DNA of 64,000 bases from NCBI GenBank assembly GCA_027257055.1, contig JAPVLO010000518.1, forward strand, positions 682,001 through 746,000, in the 5' to 3' direction. Shown piece after piece: positions 36,466-48,404 of the stretch; position 1 is the first letter of the stretch, and every line of letters starts with the position of its first letter. Source of the stretch: Cephalopachus bancanus. Its lineage: Eukaryota > Chordata > Mammalia > Primates > Tarsiidae. Under the pieces are notes generated by a model. That model saw only the letters and a program-made list of their open reading frames with translations. It was not told where the DNA came from and did not search any database. Both the position numbers and the translations under genes were made by a program.

Positions 36466-37387
36466 AGAGGTCTGACAATTAAGTTTGCAAACTCAACCTA
36501 GAAAAAGTGCTGCATACCTCATTGCTGAATATCACTAAGGTCACATCCAACGTACTCCCCTTGGGATGCTATGCACCACTGCCAGCACCTAGTCCACCAT
36601 CAAAGCAATTTTAGAACTCTTTTTCTGGAATGGTCATCAGAGCTGTCATTGCAAGAATGACGGAGTTTGAATTAGAGCATCAGACAAATAGTACATTTCT
36701 TGTTAAACTTGCCAAAAGTGGAAGTGAAATCAGGGACATGTTAGTCCAAGTTTATGAGGATAATACCATGAAGAAAAAAACTGTGTACAAATGAATTAAA
36801 CATTTTTCCAAGGGGAGAGAAACATCTCTGATAAAGAGAGAGGTCAGAACAGCCACTGGTAAACAGAACTGCTGAAAATATTGCAAAAATTTGTCAAGTT
36901 GTGCATCAAAATTGTTGGCTGACTGTGAGAAGAATAGCAGACCAAATAAACACCAATAGAGAAACAGGAAAATATTAACTGAAAATCTTGACAAGAGAAA
37001 AGTATGTGCAAAAATGGTCCCAAAGGAGATCTTGAATCATGACAATGTACCAACTCACATAGCACTGTCCATGGAAATGACTGTATTGAAACACCCTCCA
37101 TAATCACCTGATCTGGTCCCCAATTACTTTTTTCTTTACCTGAAGATAAAGAAAATATTGAAAGGAAGACATTTTGATGACATTCAGGACATCAAGGGTA
37201 ATACGACGGCTCTGATGGTCATTCCAGAAAAAGAGTTCCAAAATTGTTCTGATGGGTAAACTAGGCACTGGCATTAGTGCATAGCTTCCCAAGGGGAGTA
37301 CTTTGAAGGTGACCACAGTGAAGTTTGGCAATGAGGTATGTAGCACTTTTTCTAGGATGAATTCATGAACTTAGTTGTCAGACCTTG
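36466..37387 (+). mobile_element. Mariner with 111-bp inverted ends, internally deleted
   Basis: TA flanks both sides (36464-36465 and 37388-37389). The first 111 bases (36466-36576) are an inverted copy of the last 111 (37277-37387), starting 'gaggtctgacaattaag' and ending 'cttagttgtcagacct'. The plus strand from 36658 encodes broken mariner transposase. An N-terminal helix-turn-helix part begins Met-Thr-Glu-Phe-Glu-Leu. A later H-D-N-V-P-T-H block precedes a P-P-stop-S-P-D-L-V-P catalytic-site remnant and K-I-K-K-I-L-K-G-R-H-F. Several in-frame stops and about 370 missing bases show it is inactive. It belongs to a different family from 27239-27817. Confidence 0.9.
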
Positions 37388-37459
37388 TAGTTTATAATTC
37401 AAAGGAATTTTTGCTTTGTCCCCTGGTAGACATATTCCCCTTTTTAGAATCAGGATCTT

Positions 37460-37538
37460 GAGGGGTGAATGCAGTGATTTATGCCTTAATCCCAGCACTT
37501 ATGTAGGCCGAAAGAAGAAGATTGCAAGATCTTATCTT
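37460..37538 (+). repeat. Alu, left part, split by an L1
   Basis: 'ggggtgaatgcagtgattta' and 'taatcccagcacttatgtag' are the start of an old Alu left arm. Its continuation is found at 38638. The break is an L1 target site. Confidence 0.8.
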
Positions 37539-38637
37539 TTTAATTTTTTTAAATGTATTTTATTTTAAAGAGGAAGGGTACAAGTCCGGACTAGGTATAC
37601 AAGTGGTCATCATACGGGTAAAGGTTGGGCCTCCCTTTGGTCCCCACTTTGCCTGATTTGAGATCAGGTACCCTTATTAATATTATGTGTCCCCCTCTCC
37701 CTTCCCTGGCTGTTTCTGGCTACTGCCAATCCCTTTCTTATAGTATTATGGTAAATGTTCAGGGTCCTCTTATGAGTGAGAACATGTGGTACTCTGTTCT
37801 TTGTTTCTGTGATACATCACTGAATATTATAGACTAAACCTATCCAAGTTGCTTTGAGGTTCATAAGTTTGTTTTTCTTTATGGCTGCATAATATTCCAT
37901 CGTGTTATATGTACCACATTTTTTATCCAGTCCAGTTTCAATAGGCAGCACAGTTGGCTCCACATTTTTGCAATTGTAAGTAGTGCTGCAATAAACATGT
38001 GTGGCCAGGTATCTTTTTTGTAGAGTAATTTAAGTTCCTCTTGGTATAATCCCAGAAGGGGGATTGCTAGGTCATATGGAAGGTCAATTTCTGGTTCTTT
38101 TATAAATCTCCACTCTGTTTTCAATAGAGGATGAACTAGTTTGCATTCCCACCAACAGTGTAGAATCATTCCCTTTTCTCCACATCCTCGCCAGTATCTG
38201 TTGTTGTTTGTTGTATTAATGATGGCCATTCTTACTGGAGTTAGGTGGTATCTCAGTGCGGTTTTGATTTGCATTTCTCTGATGATTGGTGAAACTGAGC
38301 ACTTTTTCATGTGTCTTTTGGCTGCCTATATATATCTTCTTTTGACAAGGGTCTATTCATGTATTTTGTCCACTTTTCAACGGGGCTTTTTTTTTTTTTT
38401 TCCTTTTGACACATTTGAGTTCCTTGTAGATCCTGGATATTAGGCCTCTGTCAGATATACAGCTGGCAAATATTTTTACCCATTCTGTGGGCTGTCTCCC
38501 TGTTCTCTTGATGGTTTAATTTGCTTCACAGAAGTTTTTCAGTTTAATGAGGTCCCACTTGTATATCTTATCTCTTATGGCATGGGCATCTGGGGTTTTG
38601 ATCAGGAATTGTTTGCCTACTCTGACTTCTGTAAGAG
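37539..38637 (-). mobile_element. L1 3' end inserted inside the Alu
   Basis: A reverse-strand L1 from the end of ORF2 through the 3' UTR. On the minus strand, codons at 38150-38240 give the ORF2 C-terminal cysteine motif, with the first Cys changed to Tyr: Y-W-R-G-C then [14 protein letters not shown] decayed target duplication ('gcaagatcttatct' at 37525-37538, 'taagaccttgtct' at 38638-38650) is Alu sequence, so the L1 is younger than the Alu. The 143-codon frame is part of this dead ORF2. Confidence 0.9.
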
Positions 38638-38826
38638 TAAGACCTTGTCTTTACAAAAAAGTTTTTTTTTTTTAATGGCCAGGAGTGGTGGCATGTGCCT
38701 GTAGTCCCAGCTACTTGGGAGGCTGAGATGGATTGCTTGAGCCCAGGAGGTCAAGGCTGAGATGAACTGTGATTATGCCACTGCATTCCAGCCTAGGTGA
38801 CAAAGTGAGACTCTGACTCAAGAAAA
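38638..38826 (+). repeat. Alu, right part, beyond the nested L1
   Basis: It continues the Alu of 37460-37538: 'gaccttgtctttacaaaaaa', linker, right arm 'ggccaggagtggtggcatg' to 'gacaaagtgagactctgac' and an A/G tail. Together the two pieces make one AluJ-age element. Confidence 0.88.
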
Positions 38827-38879
38827 GGAACCAAGACCTCTAGAGCCACAGAGATCAGAGTTGTAGGGATGAGAAGCAC

Positions 38880-39510
38880 TAGATCCTTACATGGAAAGTG
38901 ATGGCAGTCACTTGGGAGTCGTGGCAAATGTAGCCGCTCCTGCTTTCCCTCTTTGCTTCCTGAACCCATCCATTCTTCCTATTGGAGACACAGCACTTTA
39001 GTAAAGTATGTAATTTAGAGTGTATATTGCATCCTCCCGTCTCTGTAAAATATTGTCTCCAAGTTTGCACTTTACCTATAACTTTAACAGGATGCTCATA
39101 TGCTCTATCAGGCTATTAGTTCCTGGGTGGCACAGTATGATAGGAACAATGGATCCCGTAGTCGTATATACCTACGCTCACCTCTCCTCTTCTATAAAGT
39201 GAGACCATTGATCTGAAAAGACATAATGAGAAAAGGCAAATCTGTCCCAGAATATGTGTCTATTCCTATTAGAATAAATTGCTGGCTCTTCTAGAGTGGA
39301 AGAAGGCTAATGTAGTTAATGTATCACCTAGTGACCAGCAGGCTTTTCAGGAGATGGTAATGTATTGGAAGCTCAGTGTTGTTTTCTATTGATATTAGGT
39401 TGAATATTTGGCAACAGCTGTAATTAGATCAGTTTTGATAAGTGGAAATCCATGCTGCTGGGCCCATCCATGTCCTCCATCCCTGTCACCAGGGTCGCTT
39501 TACTCCTGGG
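38880..39510 (-). pseudogene. Decayed ERVL-class pol remnant (integrase region)
   Basis: Read on the minus strand, this follows the integrase end of an ancient ERVL/MaLR-class endogenous retrovirus. A zinc-finger-proximal block lies near 39400-39500 and an integrase-core block near 39130-39330. Both have repeated stop codons, frameshifts and missing segments. No long open frame, LTR pair, gag or env is attached here. It is an inert fossil; the assignment rests on pattern memory of the DNA. Confidence 0.6.
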
Positions 39511-39514
39511 TCTC

Positions 39515-39815
39515 CTGTCTAAAGTGTTTTCTTTTTTTAACTTCTAAGATACAAGAATGTTCTAGTTTTATTTCTGCCTCCCTCTTTACTCCTTCTCAGT
39601 AACTTCCCCTGATTCATTTTCTTCTGCTTAATTTTAAACACTATTGACACTCACGGTTCTGTTCTGCATTATCTCTACTTATCTAGTCACATATTCTCCC
39701 TGGGTTAACTTATATGTTGCTAAGGCTTTATTCATTGATTCTGCACTAATGGATCTTGGCTCCAGAGTGACTACAATCCTGAATTCCAGACCCATGTTTA
39801 TATTGTAGAAAAAGA
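39515..39815 (+). repeat. L2 internal fragment
   Basis: Pyrimidine-rich text ('tctgcctccctctttactcc', 'acattctccctgggttaac'-like and 'ctgaattccagacccatg') has the style of the L2 ORF region. It runs up to a left Alu monomer and may be continuous with the L2 at 40270. Confidence 0.45.
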
Positions 39816-39821
39816 ACTGTG

Positions 39822-39929
39822 AGTCAGGCATAGTGGCATGCACCTGTAATCCCAGCTACTCATGAGGCTGAGGTGGGAGGATTGCTTGAGTGCAGGAATT
39901 GAGACTAGACAACATAGTGAGACCCCATC
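39822..39929 (+). repeat. Free left Alu monomer (FLAM-like)
   Basis: One Alu arm, 'gtcaggcatagtggcatgca' to 'agtgagaccccatca', with no right arm and little A tail. Confidence 0.8.
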
Positions 39930-40269
39930 AGGTGAAGGTGACATTGGCTTCCTTACTATCTGAGACAGGACTAGAGAAAATCTACTATGAGCAGCCTATG
40001 AGAAACATACACTGCTGTGAGAGGCCTTGAGGCTGCGCCAAAAGGAGGTTTGTAACCAACTATTACTCTGTGAGTTTTCCTGCCAAATGAGAGATTTTCA
40101 TCAGAATCTAGGCAGTAGATAAAAGGCCATGTATGTTGGTCTCTCTGCTTCCGTTCTCTTCCTTTTCCAGCTGGATACTCAATGACTACTCATTGAATAA
40201 ATGAATTATGGTTGAGTGATTCCGTCTTCCACATCTCAAGAGTTATTGTTTTTTCATCATTCTCCACAA

Positions 40270-40890
40270 TTCTGTAAGAGTAGTCTTTCTAAAACATGAG
40301 TTTTATTGTATCAGTCTCTGGCTTAAAATACTTCAGTGATCCCCACTGCCTTTAGCAGTTCAGCAGCTCTTAACCTGGAGACTTTGGTAGAGGGTAGGAG
40401 AAGAGTCTATGAGTCATGTAGAAAATTTTTGGTATGTGTGTATTTACTGAGGCTAAGAATCACTGGTCAACTGGATAAAATTCAAACTTCACTAACCTTT
40501 ATCTATCTTTCTTATCTCCTCATCAGTTAACTGCTAATCCTTCAATCCCTATTTTGGCCAAATTAAATTATATACTTACTCTCAAACATTCATGTCTTTA
40601 CAGAGGTGCTTCTCTTTTCTGGAGCACACTTGTCTGCCTTTGAGACTTCAAATCATTCCTCATGATCCAATGCAAACTGAAATCCAAATCTCTGAAGCCT
40701 TCTTTTGACTCTCCACAGCAGAGTTACACTCTCCTACCATTTAGACATATTTTCATGTCTGAACTTAACAAACATGTATTTGTAAATGTCTTTGGGTAAA
40801 TGTGGGGCTTCTTGATGGTAGAGACCTTGTCTCCTTCACCTTAATTTCCTCAGTATCTCTACTCCAGTATCTTAATGAACACTTGAAGAA
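40270..40890 (+). repeat. L2 3' region
   Basis: Text such as 'gtctctggcttaaaatactt', 'cagtgatccccactgccttt', 'cttctcttttctggagcaca', 'gatggtagagaccttgtctc' and 'cagtatcttaatgaacactt' is the L2 ORF end and 3' UTR in sense orientation. A short block (about 40350-40440) interrupts it. Confidence 0.65.
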
Positions 40891-41159
40891 TGAAAGAATA
40901 GTTTGAACATGTTTGCAGGCAGAGGAGTCTTGAAATTATATTGAACTATCTATAGATATAACTTCCCAGCTTCTGGGTTGGAGGTCAGTTCCCACCCAGA
41001 ACATACCTAAAGATGCTTTATGCCAAGGGCCTCTCAAATACAAAACTGTAATTATAAAGAACATCATTTTTGACATCTTTCCTTTTCAAGTAATTACTAT
41101 TTCAATCAGCAAAGTTTAATCAACTCGTTAGATCACAAAACAGTTTAAACTCTAGATAC

Positions 41160-41161
<2 letters not shown>

Positions 41162-41207
<46 letters not shown>
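41162..41207. repeat. (AC)n microsatellite
   Basis: A perfect run of about 23 units, likely to be polymorphic. Confidence 0.97.
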
Positions 41208-41209
<2 letters not shown>

Positions 41210-41496
41210 CTTCATTTTACCATCAGTGATGTTCAGCTAGCTTCCCAAGGCCTACCTGCAGGTAGCACAATCCTTGTGCAGGGTTGTTTACTGGCTTTGA
41301 TATCATTGGCTCAAGCACAGACTGAAAGGTGGACAATGTTACGCTGACTATTAAATGAGAAAGAAAAAAGTTGCCTATGGGGAAAAACATCTTTAATCAA
41401 CTGAAATCGTAATACTTTAGTTTCCTTTTTAAACCTGACTTTTAAAATTATTCTTACATTCAGACTGAGACACGGTGTTAAAGTTTACAGATCACA

Positions 41497-41640
41497 TTGG
41501 TCACAGTGGCTTGTGCCTGTAGTCTCACTTATTTGAGAGTTGAGGTGGGAAGATTGCTTGAGGCCAGAAGATTGAGAGCAGCCTAGGAAATATAGCAAGA
41601 TCCTGTCCCTAAAATAAATAAATAAATAAGTAAATAAATG
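41497..41640 (+). repeat. Free left Alu monomer with (AAAT)n tail
   Basis: A single arm ('cacagtggcttgtgcctgta' to 'atatagcaagatcctgtccc') followed by (AAAT)7-like microsatellite at 41611-41639, which formed from the A tail. Confidence 0.8.
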
Positions 41641-43707
41641 GAATAACCATATCTATTTGTGGCTGATGAGTAAAGTTTTCTAGAACAAAGGTCCATTTTA
41701 GCTTAATTTTCACATAGTTTTCATATTTTGCTTAGACAAATTTCATGTGCTCAATGTAAAATGCAAAGGAAAAGAGAAGAGAAAGGAAAGACAGCAAGGA
41801 GAAAAGGAGAGTGTGTTCCCTGACTTTATAGGAAATTGAAACTTCTTTGACCTTTTCTTATATTCTGACTTTAAGCATGTCATTAGATAAAAAGCTAAAG
41901 ATACGTTTCTTTCTTCAGTGCCTATTATTGGTGTGGTAAGAATAAGAGAGACACTTCTAAATTTAAAAATAAAACAAAAACCACAAAAGTCTGACTTTGC
42001 AATCTGTTATTCTGACCATGTGCCTTTATTGTGCTTTCATGGGTGAAGGTTCCTCGTCTTTCCAAATTGTGAGGTAGTTAAGATTTCGACTCCATGCTTA
42101 TTAAAACATCAACGACTTAGACCATGAGCTGGCTAATTTAAACCATTTCCTAAGATTTACACACAAGCAAAAGTGGACTCCAGCTCTATTATGGGTCTAA
42201 AGAAAGAATCTTGCTCTTCCCCCTGAAGTATTTTTTTATTTCTTAAATTTAAGAAGCAAATAGGATTTTAAAAATCTAACTAGGGAATGCACAGGAATTT
42301 GGTTTGGTTTTTTCTCTCTGCCCTCCCTTCAATTTTACTGCAGAATTCAGTATCCATTTCTCCTTCCAGACTCCTCTTTCCAAATTTGCTTTAAAGGAGA
42401 GTCCGTGCTGTAAGGAGGACAGAATGTCCTCTCCCATCATAGACATTTGCTATAGTCCTCGGCTTCACCATTGCCTGACTGTTCTGACTTTATTAACCTT
42501 TTCTAACTGATGGCTGCCCCAGAGGCTCTATTTGAGCTGCGTCTAAATGAGACATATTTTGTGTTTCTCTAATTACAGAGCTATCTTGACAATGACAGTC
42601 ACTGCCTGTAATTACTCACCCTGGTTTTCTCAAAACCTGGGGGAAAAAAAAACACAATTGTCAAAGCTGACAGGCTACTCTAACATTTCAAAAATAGCTA
42701 TTTCCTTAGGTGCAAAAATGTCTCCTATTTTGCCTCCCCCATTCTACCTACTTGGTTGTACTCATGCATCCTCCGTTTCCCTCCTCAGAGGTCCTCAGCA
42801 ATCATTCAAGAACAGACACTACACATTCTTCTCCCCTCTGTGGCCACTGCCCTGGAGCTCCAGCACACTGAACTGATGAATATGTGCACTTGAAGGGTGT
42901 GTATACATCCCTGCAGCAATCCCATAACTCATTGCCTTTTCTACTAAAGGCTAGGAGAGAAACATAATGAAAATTTACCAAGATGCCAGTCTCTAGACAA
43001 AGAATTTCAATTCTGCTAGTCTTGTTAGTGTTCCTGTGAAAAACAATGAGCAGATGAATAAATTATCTTAAAGCATATTTAAGAGGAAAATAGACACAAA
43101 TCTGTAGGGATAATGAGACTTATCTCTTGGGGTTTTTTTAATTAATGACAGAAATATACCTTTTCTATACAGAATAAAATATTTGGGCAAAAGAAAATTA
43201 CTTAAGAAAGATCACTAAGGCCATTGTATTATCACTTGCCTAACATCTCTAATTTACATTTGTGCTCTGACACAGGAAAGAACTGAAATGTGACACTTCT
43301 GGATCTAGAAATATTTGCAGTGACACAAAGTAAATTTAATCATCCAACATTCTTGCACTTTTTTTTTTTTACTTTCACACTCCTCCCCTTGTACCCCCTA
43401 CTTCTCAGGAAATAGAGTTTATTATGATGGCAGACCATCTTGTGGGTGTCTGCACTAAGAACATTTAATTGATGCAATGGTGAGTGTTACTTTTCTGTAA
43501 GGCTAATTAGAAATAATGATAGCACATATTTATTAGTCATTATTACCATTTGCATTACATCATTTATCCTAAGCCCGTCAACAAAAATAGTGAGTCCAAA
43601 TTCTGCATTTATCACTATGTCAACTCCTGAAAATTCAGTCAGAGTGTGTGGTGTCTGAGGAATCACAAAGTACTGAGTATTAGGGGCAGAAACACCTTAG
43701 AGAGGAC
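41641..43707. other. Non-genic stretch with a possible conserved segment
   Basis: No transposon is recognised in about 2 kb, which is unusual for this window. Around 42500-42640 the text ('gagacatattttgtgtttct', 'ctaattacagagctatcttg', 'cctgtaattactcaccctgg') is repeat-free with TAATTA cores and may be a conserved non-coding element. The 109-codon frame at 42547-42876 has no domain. Confidence 0.35.
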
Positions 43708-43885
43708 CTGGTTCAGCACTTACCCACTTTGGTTGTACATCAGAATTATCTCAAGTCATTTAAAAAATTACAAGTGCCTGTCTGGATCACATTCCTGTAA
43801 TCTTGATTCAGATTTTCAGTATTTTTTTAAAGCTCCACAGGAAACTGATTGCCAGTAAGGACTGTGAGTTACTGATCTGATGTAC
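43708..43885 (-). mobile_element. MER20-like hAT-Charlie relic
   Basis: 'tggttcagcacttacccact', 'gttgtacatcagaattatct', 'tgattcagattttcagta' and 'gaaactgattgccag' follow a reverse-orientation MER20-type element of about 200 bp. It is strongly diverged and its ends are lost. Confidence 0.45.
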
Positions 43886-44019
43886 TTACCTTATTTCAGA
43901 TGAGATGAAAACTTAGAGCTATAGAGCTTTTGAGACTTTCCAAGAGCCATACATCTAATGTTTGACACTGGTAAACCTAAATCCAGCTTACCTAACTCCT
44001 CATCATGATCTTTCATATT

Positions 44020-44480
44020 GACCAGGATTTTCTTAGTTGCAAAGGGCAAAAATCCAGTTAAAACTACCTTAATCCAAAAAGGAAATGTGTTACCTTATGT
44101 AATGGAAAAATCCAAGGGTAACACTGGAACTAGGAGCACTGTCTCTCTCTCCAAATCTCTCCAACATGTCCACTGGTAACCTAAACTCATATTATTACCA
44201 TTTGCATTACATCACTTATCAATCTAGCAAATTCAGTGGAAAGAAGAAGTTGTTCCTGATACACCAGAAGAAAAAAAAAATCTGAGAGGACTCTGATTAG
44301 ACTGACTTATGTCACATGTCTCTTATTCAGCCAATCACTATGACCAGGACGTAGTGTTCCCTAATGACAAGGCCTGGGTGGGTGGTATAAACTCTTTCCA
44401 AGAAGAATAAAGTGGAGTGATTCTGTTGCCAGAAATATTCCTGGAAAAGGTATTCAACAGGCAAAGACAACAAATGTTAA
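44020..44480 (+). repeat. Unnamed interspersed repeat
   Basis: 'ttcttagttgcaaagggcaa', 'acctt aatccaaaaaggaaa'-type text, 'gtctctctctccaaatctct' and 'cagccaatcactatgacca' with 'caaggcctgggtgggtgg' recall a common mammalian repeat. A shorter related start occurs near 21547-21640. I cannot name it. Confidence 0.4.
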
Positions 44481-46914
44481 CTTCCTCTATCTAACCCACC
44501 CTGCGATCTAATTCATGGCTTTCAACTTTTTGTAACCATGACCTACGGTATTAATCAATAACCTTATTCTATGAAACCCAAATTTTGTGAAACAAAAGTT
44601 TCAGAAAACAATACTGTTTTATGATGTGCTTTGACATTTTCTGTTCTATCACATTCTAACTATGCTTTGTGAACGATCATAGTTGTAACTCACCTAAGTA
44701 TTTTTATGATCAAAGTTGATTAAGAGTAACTTGAAAACTACTTTGAATACCATTCAATAAGGCAAATATTCAATGAGAAATTAATAATGCCCAGTGATAT
44801 AGATAGATATGTGCCAAATTTAAATGACAAATATGGCAATTTTTAGTTTCTAAGTGTGTAAACAATAAAGATGAAACTGGAAAAGAAAGCGTGGTATAGA
44901 AGGAGGAGGCAAAAAAAAAAATGCAGCATCTCTGAGGGAAAAGGGCTGAGGAAATAAGGTATACTGAATCTAGCCAGAGACGATCCTGGATGAGAACAAG
45001 GCAAGCAAGTAAGATGGATGATATTCCAAAGTCAGGGAGTAAAACACAAACCAAGGGTGAACAGAAGGTAATCCCAGGAGGCAGCCAAGAAAAAGTGAGA
45101 AAATGGTCAGAAGCTGAGAGTAAAGACAATTAGCAAGATGCTGGAAGTAATGTCAAATGAGCGCCCAGCAGCATGTGAAAGTAGGTCAAGGGCCCCTTCC
45201 ACAGCTTGTGCTGGAAACCTGCCAGTGGATCTCTGGGAAGGTACAGGGGTAGAAGCCCGCCCTGTCACGTCCATAACCTAGATAGGAAAATGGGAACTTG
45301 GCCTAAATTATACCCTGATCTGCTGAGTAAATCAGTCTGTGAGAATTATACCTCCTCCTCATTCTGCTTCATGAGAATGTGCATTATGGAACAAACATTA
45401 CTCTAATACATATGATTAACAAGAATCTCTACAGACGATAGATTTCCAAAACACACACGGTGATGAAACATTCTGAGCTAGTCAAATCCTGGGGTGAGCT
45501 CCTTAAAGTTCACAGAAATGGAGGAAACATGCTGAACATTTCTAAGATAAATATGTTTTAAATATACCGTGGCAGATAACTTTACATTATACTTGTTCAT
45601 TTACTTATTCATACCTTCCTTGTTCACCAAAGCATTCTAATCAGCTTACATTAATGCTTTCTTACAAAATAAAGCCTTCACATCATGGAGCTTTCTCAAA
45701 ATGTGAAAATAACCCCTAGATAGCTTTCCATACTATGAAATTGCAGCAAAGAGGCCCACATATGTCCCTTTCCCTTGCTTTTCTTGGACTGTTGTTTGCA
45801 TCTTTATCTTAGAGCATTTCCCCTTTGAGTATTAGTACTGGTCTTCTTATATAAAGAAATCACCATTTCTGATTGAAGTGCATTCCTATTTTGTTTTCTT
45901 TATTGCTTTCTTTTCCCTAGCTTCCTCATCTTTTTCATAAACGGCTGGGATCTAATAAGCATGTGGTCTCTTCCTGGCCAAACCTTTTAGTAAGCTGTAA
46001 GACCTGGATTTATATTCCAGGATAAGTCTGGAAAAATCCCTTCTTGCTAATTAGTTACAGGCTGGATTACAGCAGTTATATCCTTTTCTCTCTTCCTACA
46101 TATCATCTCCATCCCAAGGATGGACATAGTCTCAGCTTTCCTTTTAGTTCCCAGTGTGTGAATAAAGTTCAGCCAACAGGAAGTTACTGCTGTCCTGAAT
46201 GTATTGCTTCCTTGACCAGCAGCAGACATACATACCACATGGAAAACCAGAGAGTTCTTGCCACATGCTACCTCTCTTCACAATTCATTGCTCCCTTTCT
46301 ACCTTCAGGAGAGGCCAGGTCTGCAGGTTAACCAGCCTCAAGGGTGATTATCTCACATGTCTGTTCTGATGTTACATGTTTCTGTGGTTGGAATTAGGTA
46401 ACTTGAGGAGTCCATGTGGAACAGTTGTTCTGCGCATGAGTCAGTAAGATCAAAGTACTGTTCCTCCATCATTTTTCTAAAACCTTTATGGTTAAACTTT
46501 TCAGAATCCAGAATTTTTCAGATTTTATAAAGAAAATATAGTGCATGAACCACATATTATTTAACATCCCCAGCAAGGCTGGGACAACACCCCATAACAA
46601 AACACATTGACCTCTCTTCAGCAAAACATGACTACTCATATGATATAAGACAAATAAATAATATAAATAGCTTCAAGTCAGATCAGAACAGATATTGCTT
46701 CCAAATGATTACCAAAAAACTTTCTGCTTCAGAGTTTACTAGATTTTTGGACCGTCAACCTGTATTATAAATAGTAGCTGAAACTGGGTTTTTGGTGAGT
46801 GCCAACTGCAGGGCTTGGTTATTGTATCCAGGATTGGCCAATCCTCCACTGAGTTCATTGCATTGCTAGCACTGCGAATCAGAGGACTTTAGACAAGGGT
46901 CTTCACTCATACTG
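44481..46914. other. Non-genic stretch, nothing recognised
   Basis: About 2.4 kb without an assignable repeat. Frames of 119 codons (minus, 44770-45129) and 95 codons (plus, 46044-46331) show no domain, and I see no exon signals worth reporting. Confidence 0.45.
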
Positions 46915-46924
46915 CCCTGTTTTT

Positions 46925-47208
46925 TTTTGTTGTTTTTTTGTTTTTTTTTTTTTGAGTTGGAGTCTCACTGTGTCACCCAGACTGGAGTGCAGTGGCATGC
47001 TCCTGACCACCGTAGCCTCAAGTTACCGGGCTCCGGCGATCTTTCCGCATCAGCCTTCCAAGTAAATGGAAATACAGGCGTGCACTACCACGCCCGGCTA
47101 GTTTTTTATTTATTGTAGATATGAGGTCTCACCAATTGGCCAGGTGGGTCTCGAACTCGCGGACCCAGGCAATCCACTCACCTCAGCCTCCCAAAGCACG
47201 GGATTACA
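46925..47208 (-). repeat. Young Alu, 5' truncated (antisense)
   Basis: An interrupted T tract then 'gagttggagtctcactgtg' through both arms to 'caaagcacgggattaca', where it stops short of the Alu 5' end. Target duplication is 'ccctgttttt' on both sides (46915-46924, 47210-47219). The right arm ends in the local 'ccaactc' form. Confidence 0.92.
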
Positions 47209-47219
47209 ACCCTGTTTTT

Positions 47220-47969
47220 GAGTCTGGGAAGTACAAGCATGCATTTCCTCTATGGCCTAATCAAGGTGCCAAACTTGACAGAGGATATGCAAGGTTTTTT
47301 TGACTTTAATGTGAATGAATAATTCATTCAGATATTAACCTGTGGGTTTTCCTCAGACTTTTTATTCGATCCTCCGGTTCCAAGAAGGTCTCCTGGCCTC
47401 TTATATTTCTTTGCTTCTGCATAGGCAACCTCCCTCTCTGGCATTTGTTTCCCAAAAGTCTGAAATCCTGATGGGATTATATTAGGAAGAAATGGAAAGA
47501 AGCACATGATATTAAGGATTTAGTGAGAGGAGAGATGGTGAAATTTTCAAAGCCATAGAAGAATTTGAAGGTCAACAGTCTTTATAGGGGGTAGAGACCT
47601 GAGGTTGGGTCAGGGGAGGTGGGAAGATTTGGCTGTGTGGTCACCTAGCTCTGGCAAAAATTCACAAGCCCAAAGAAGTAGAAAAGACTTTCAAAGGTCT
47701 AGTAGGGACAGTAGGAATATCCATGGTAACCAGGGTGGACTGAAGATGGAAGATGTTGCCCATAATATTTTCTACTTTCCTTTGAGTATTTCATAGATTA
47801 GGGATAGGGGAGGGTAGGAAGTTCCAAAATGACTGAGATTAAATTTTCTGTCAATCTGGTCATGGCAATTAGGACATGCATCATATTAAATTAGATTTTA
47901 AATAGCTAATATGAGGTGATGATTTTGAACATCTGAGTGTATTGATTTATATTTACCATCATTGTTTCC

Positions 47970-48019
<50 letters not shown>

Positions 48020-48362
48020 GCTTTCTTATTTCTAGGCTGTTTTTAAAGATACTACTCCAGATACCTACATTCTGATTTATATTTTGTATTCTTTACATTT
48101 TACATTTTTTCACTTTTCATTTCTTCTTTACCACTCCATTTCACTCTCTTTTCTTGATAAAGAAGAATCTCTTTTCAGAAAGTGTTGGGAAGCAGGACAG
48201 TGCTAGGGCAGAGAGGGAAGGAAGAGAGAGAGTGGTCACATAGTGACACAAAGGGCACCTGGTCCACCACCAAGAGGAGAGAGGGTAAGCTAGAAGCTCA
48301 AACTTCACCTGTATGCAGCCTACTTTTGTAGCAAACCCTCACTAGTACCACATGACTCTAAA

Positions 48363-48404
<42 letters not shown>

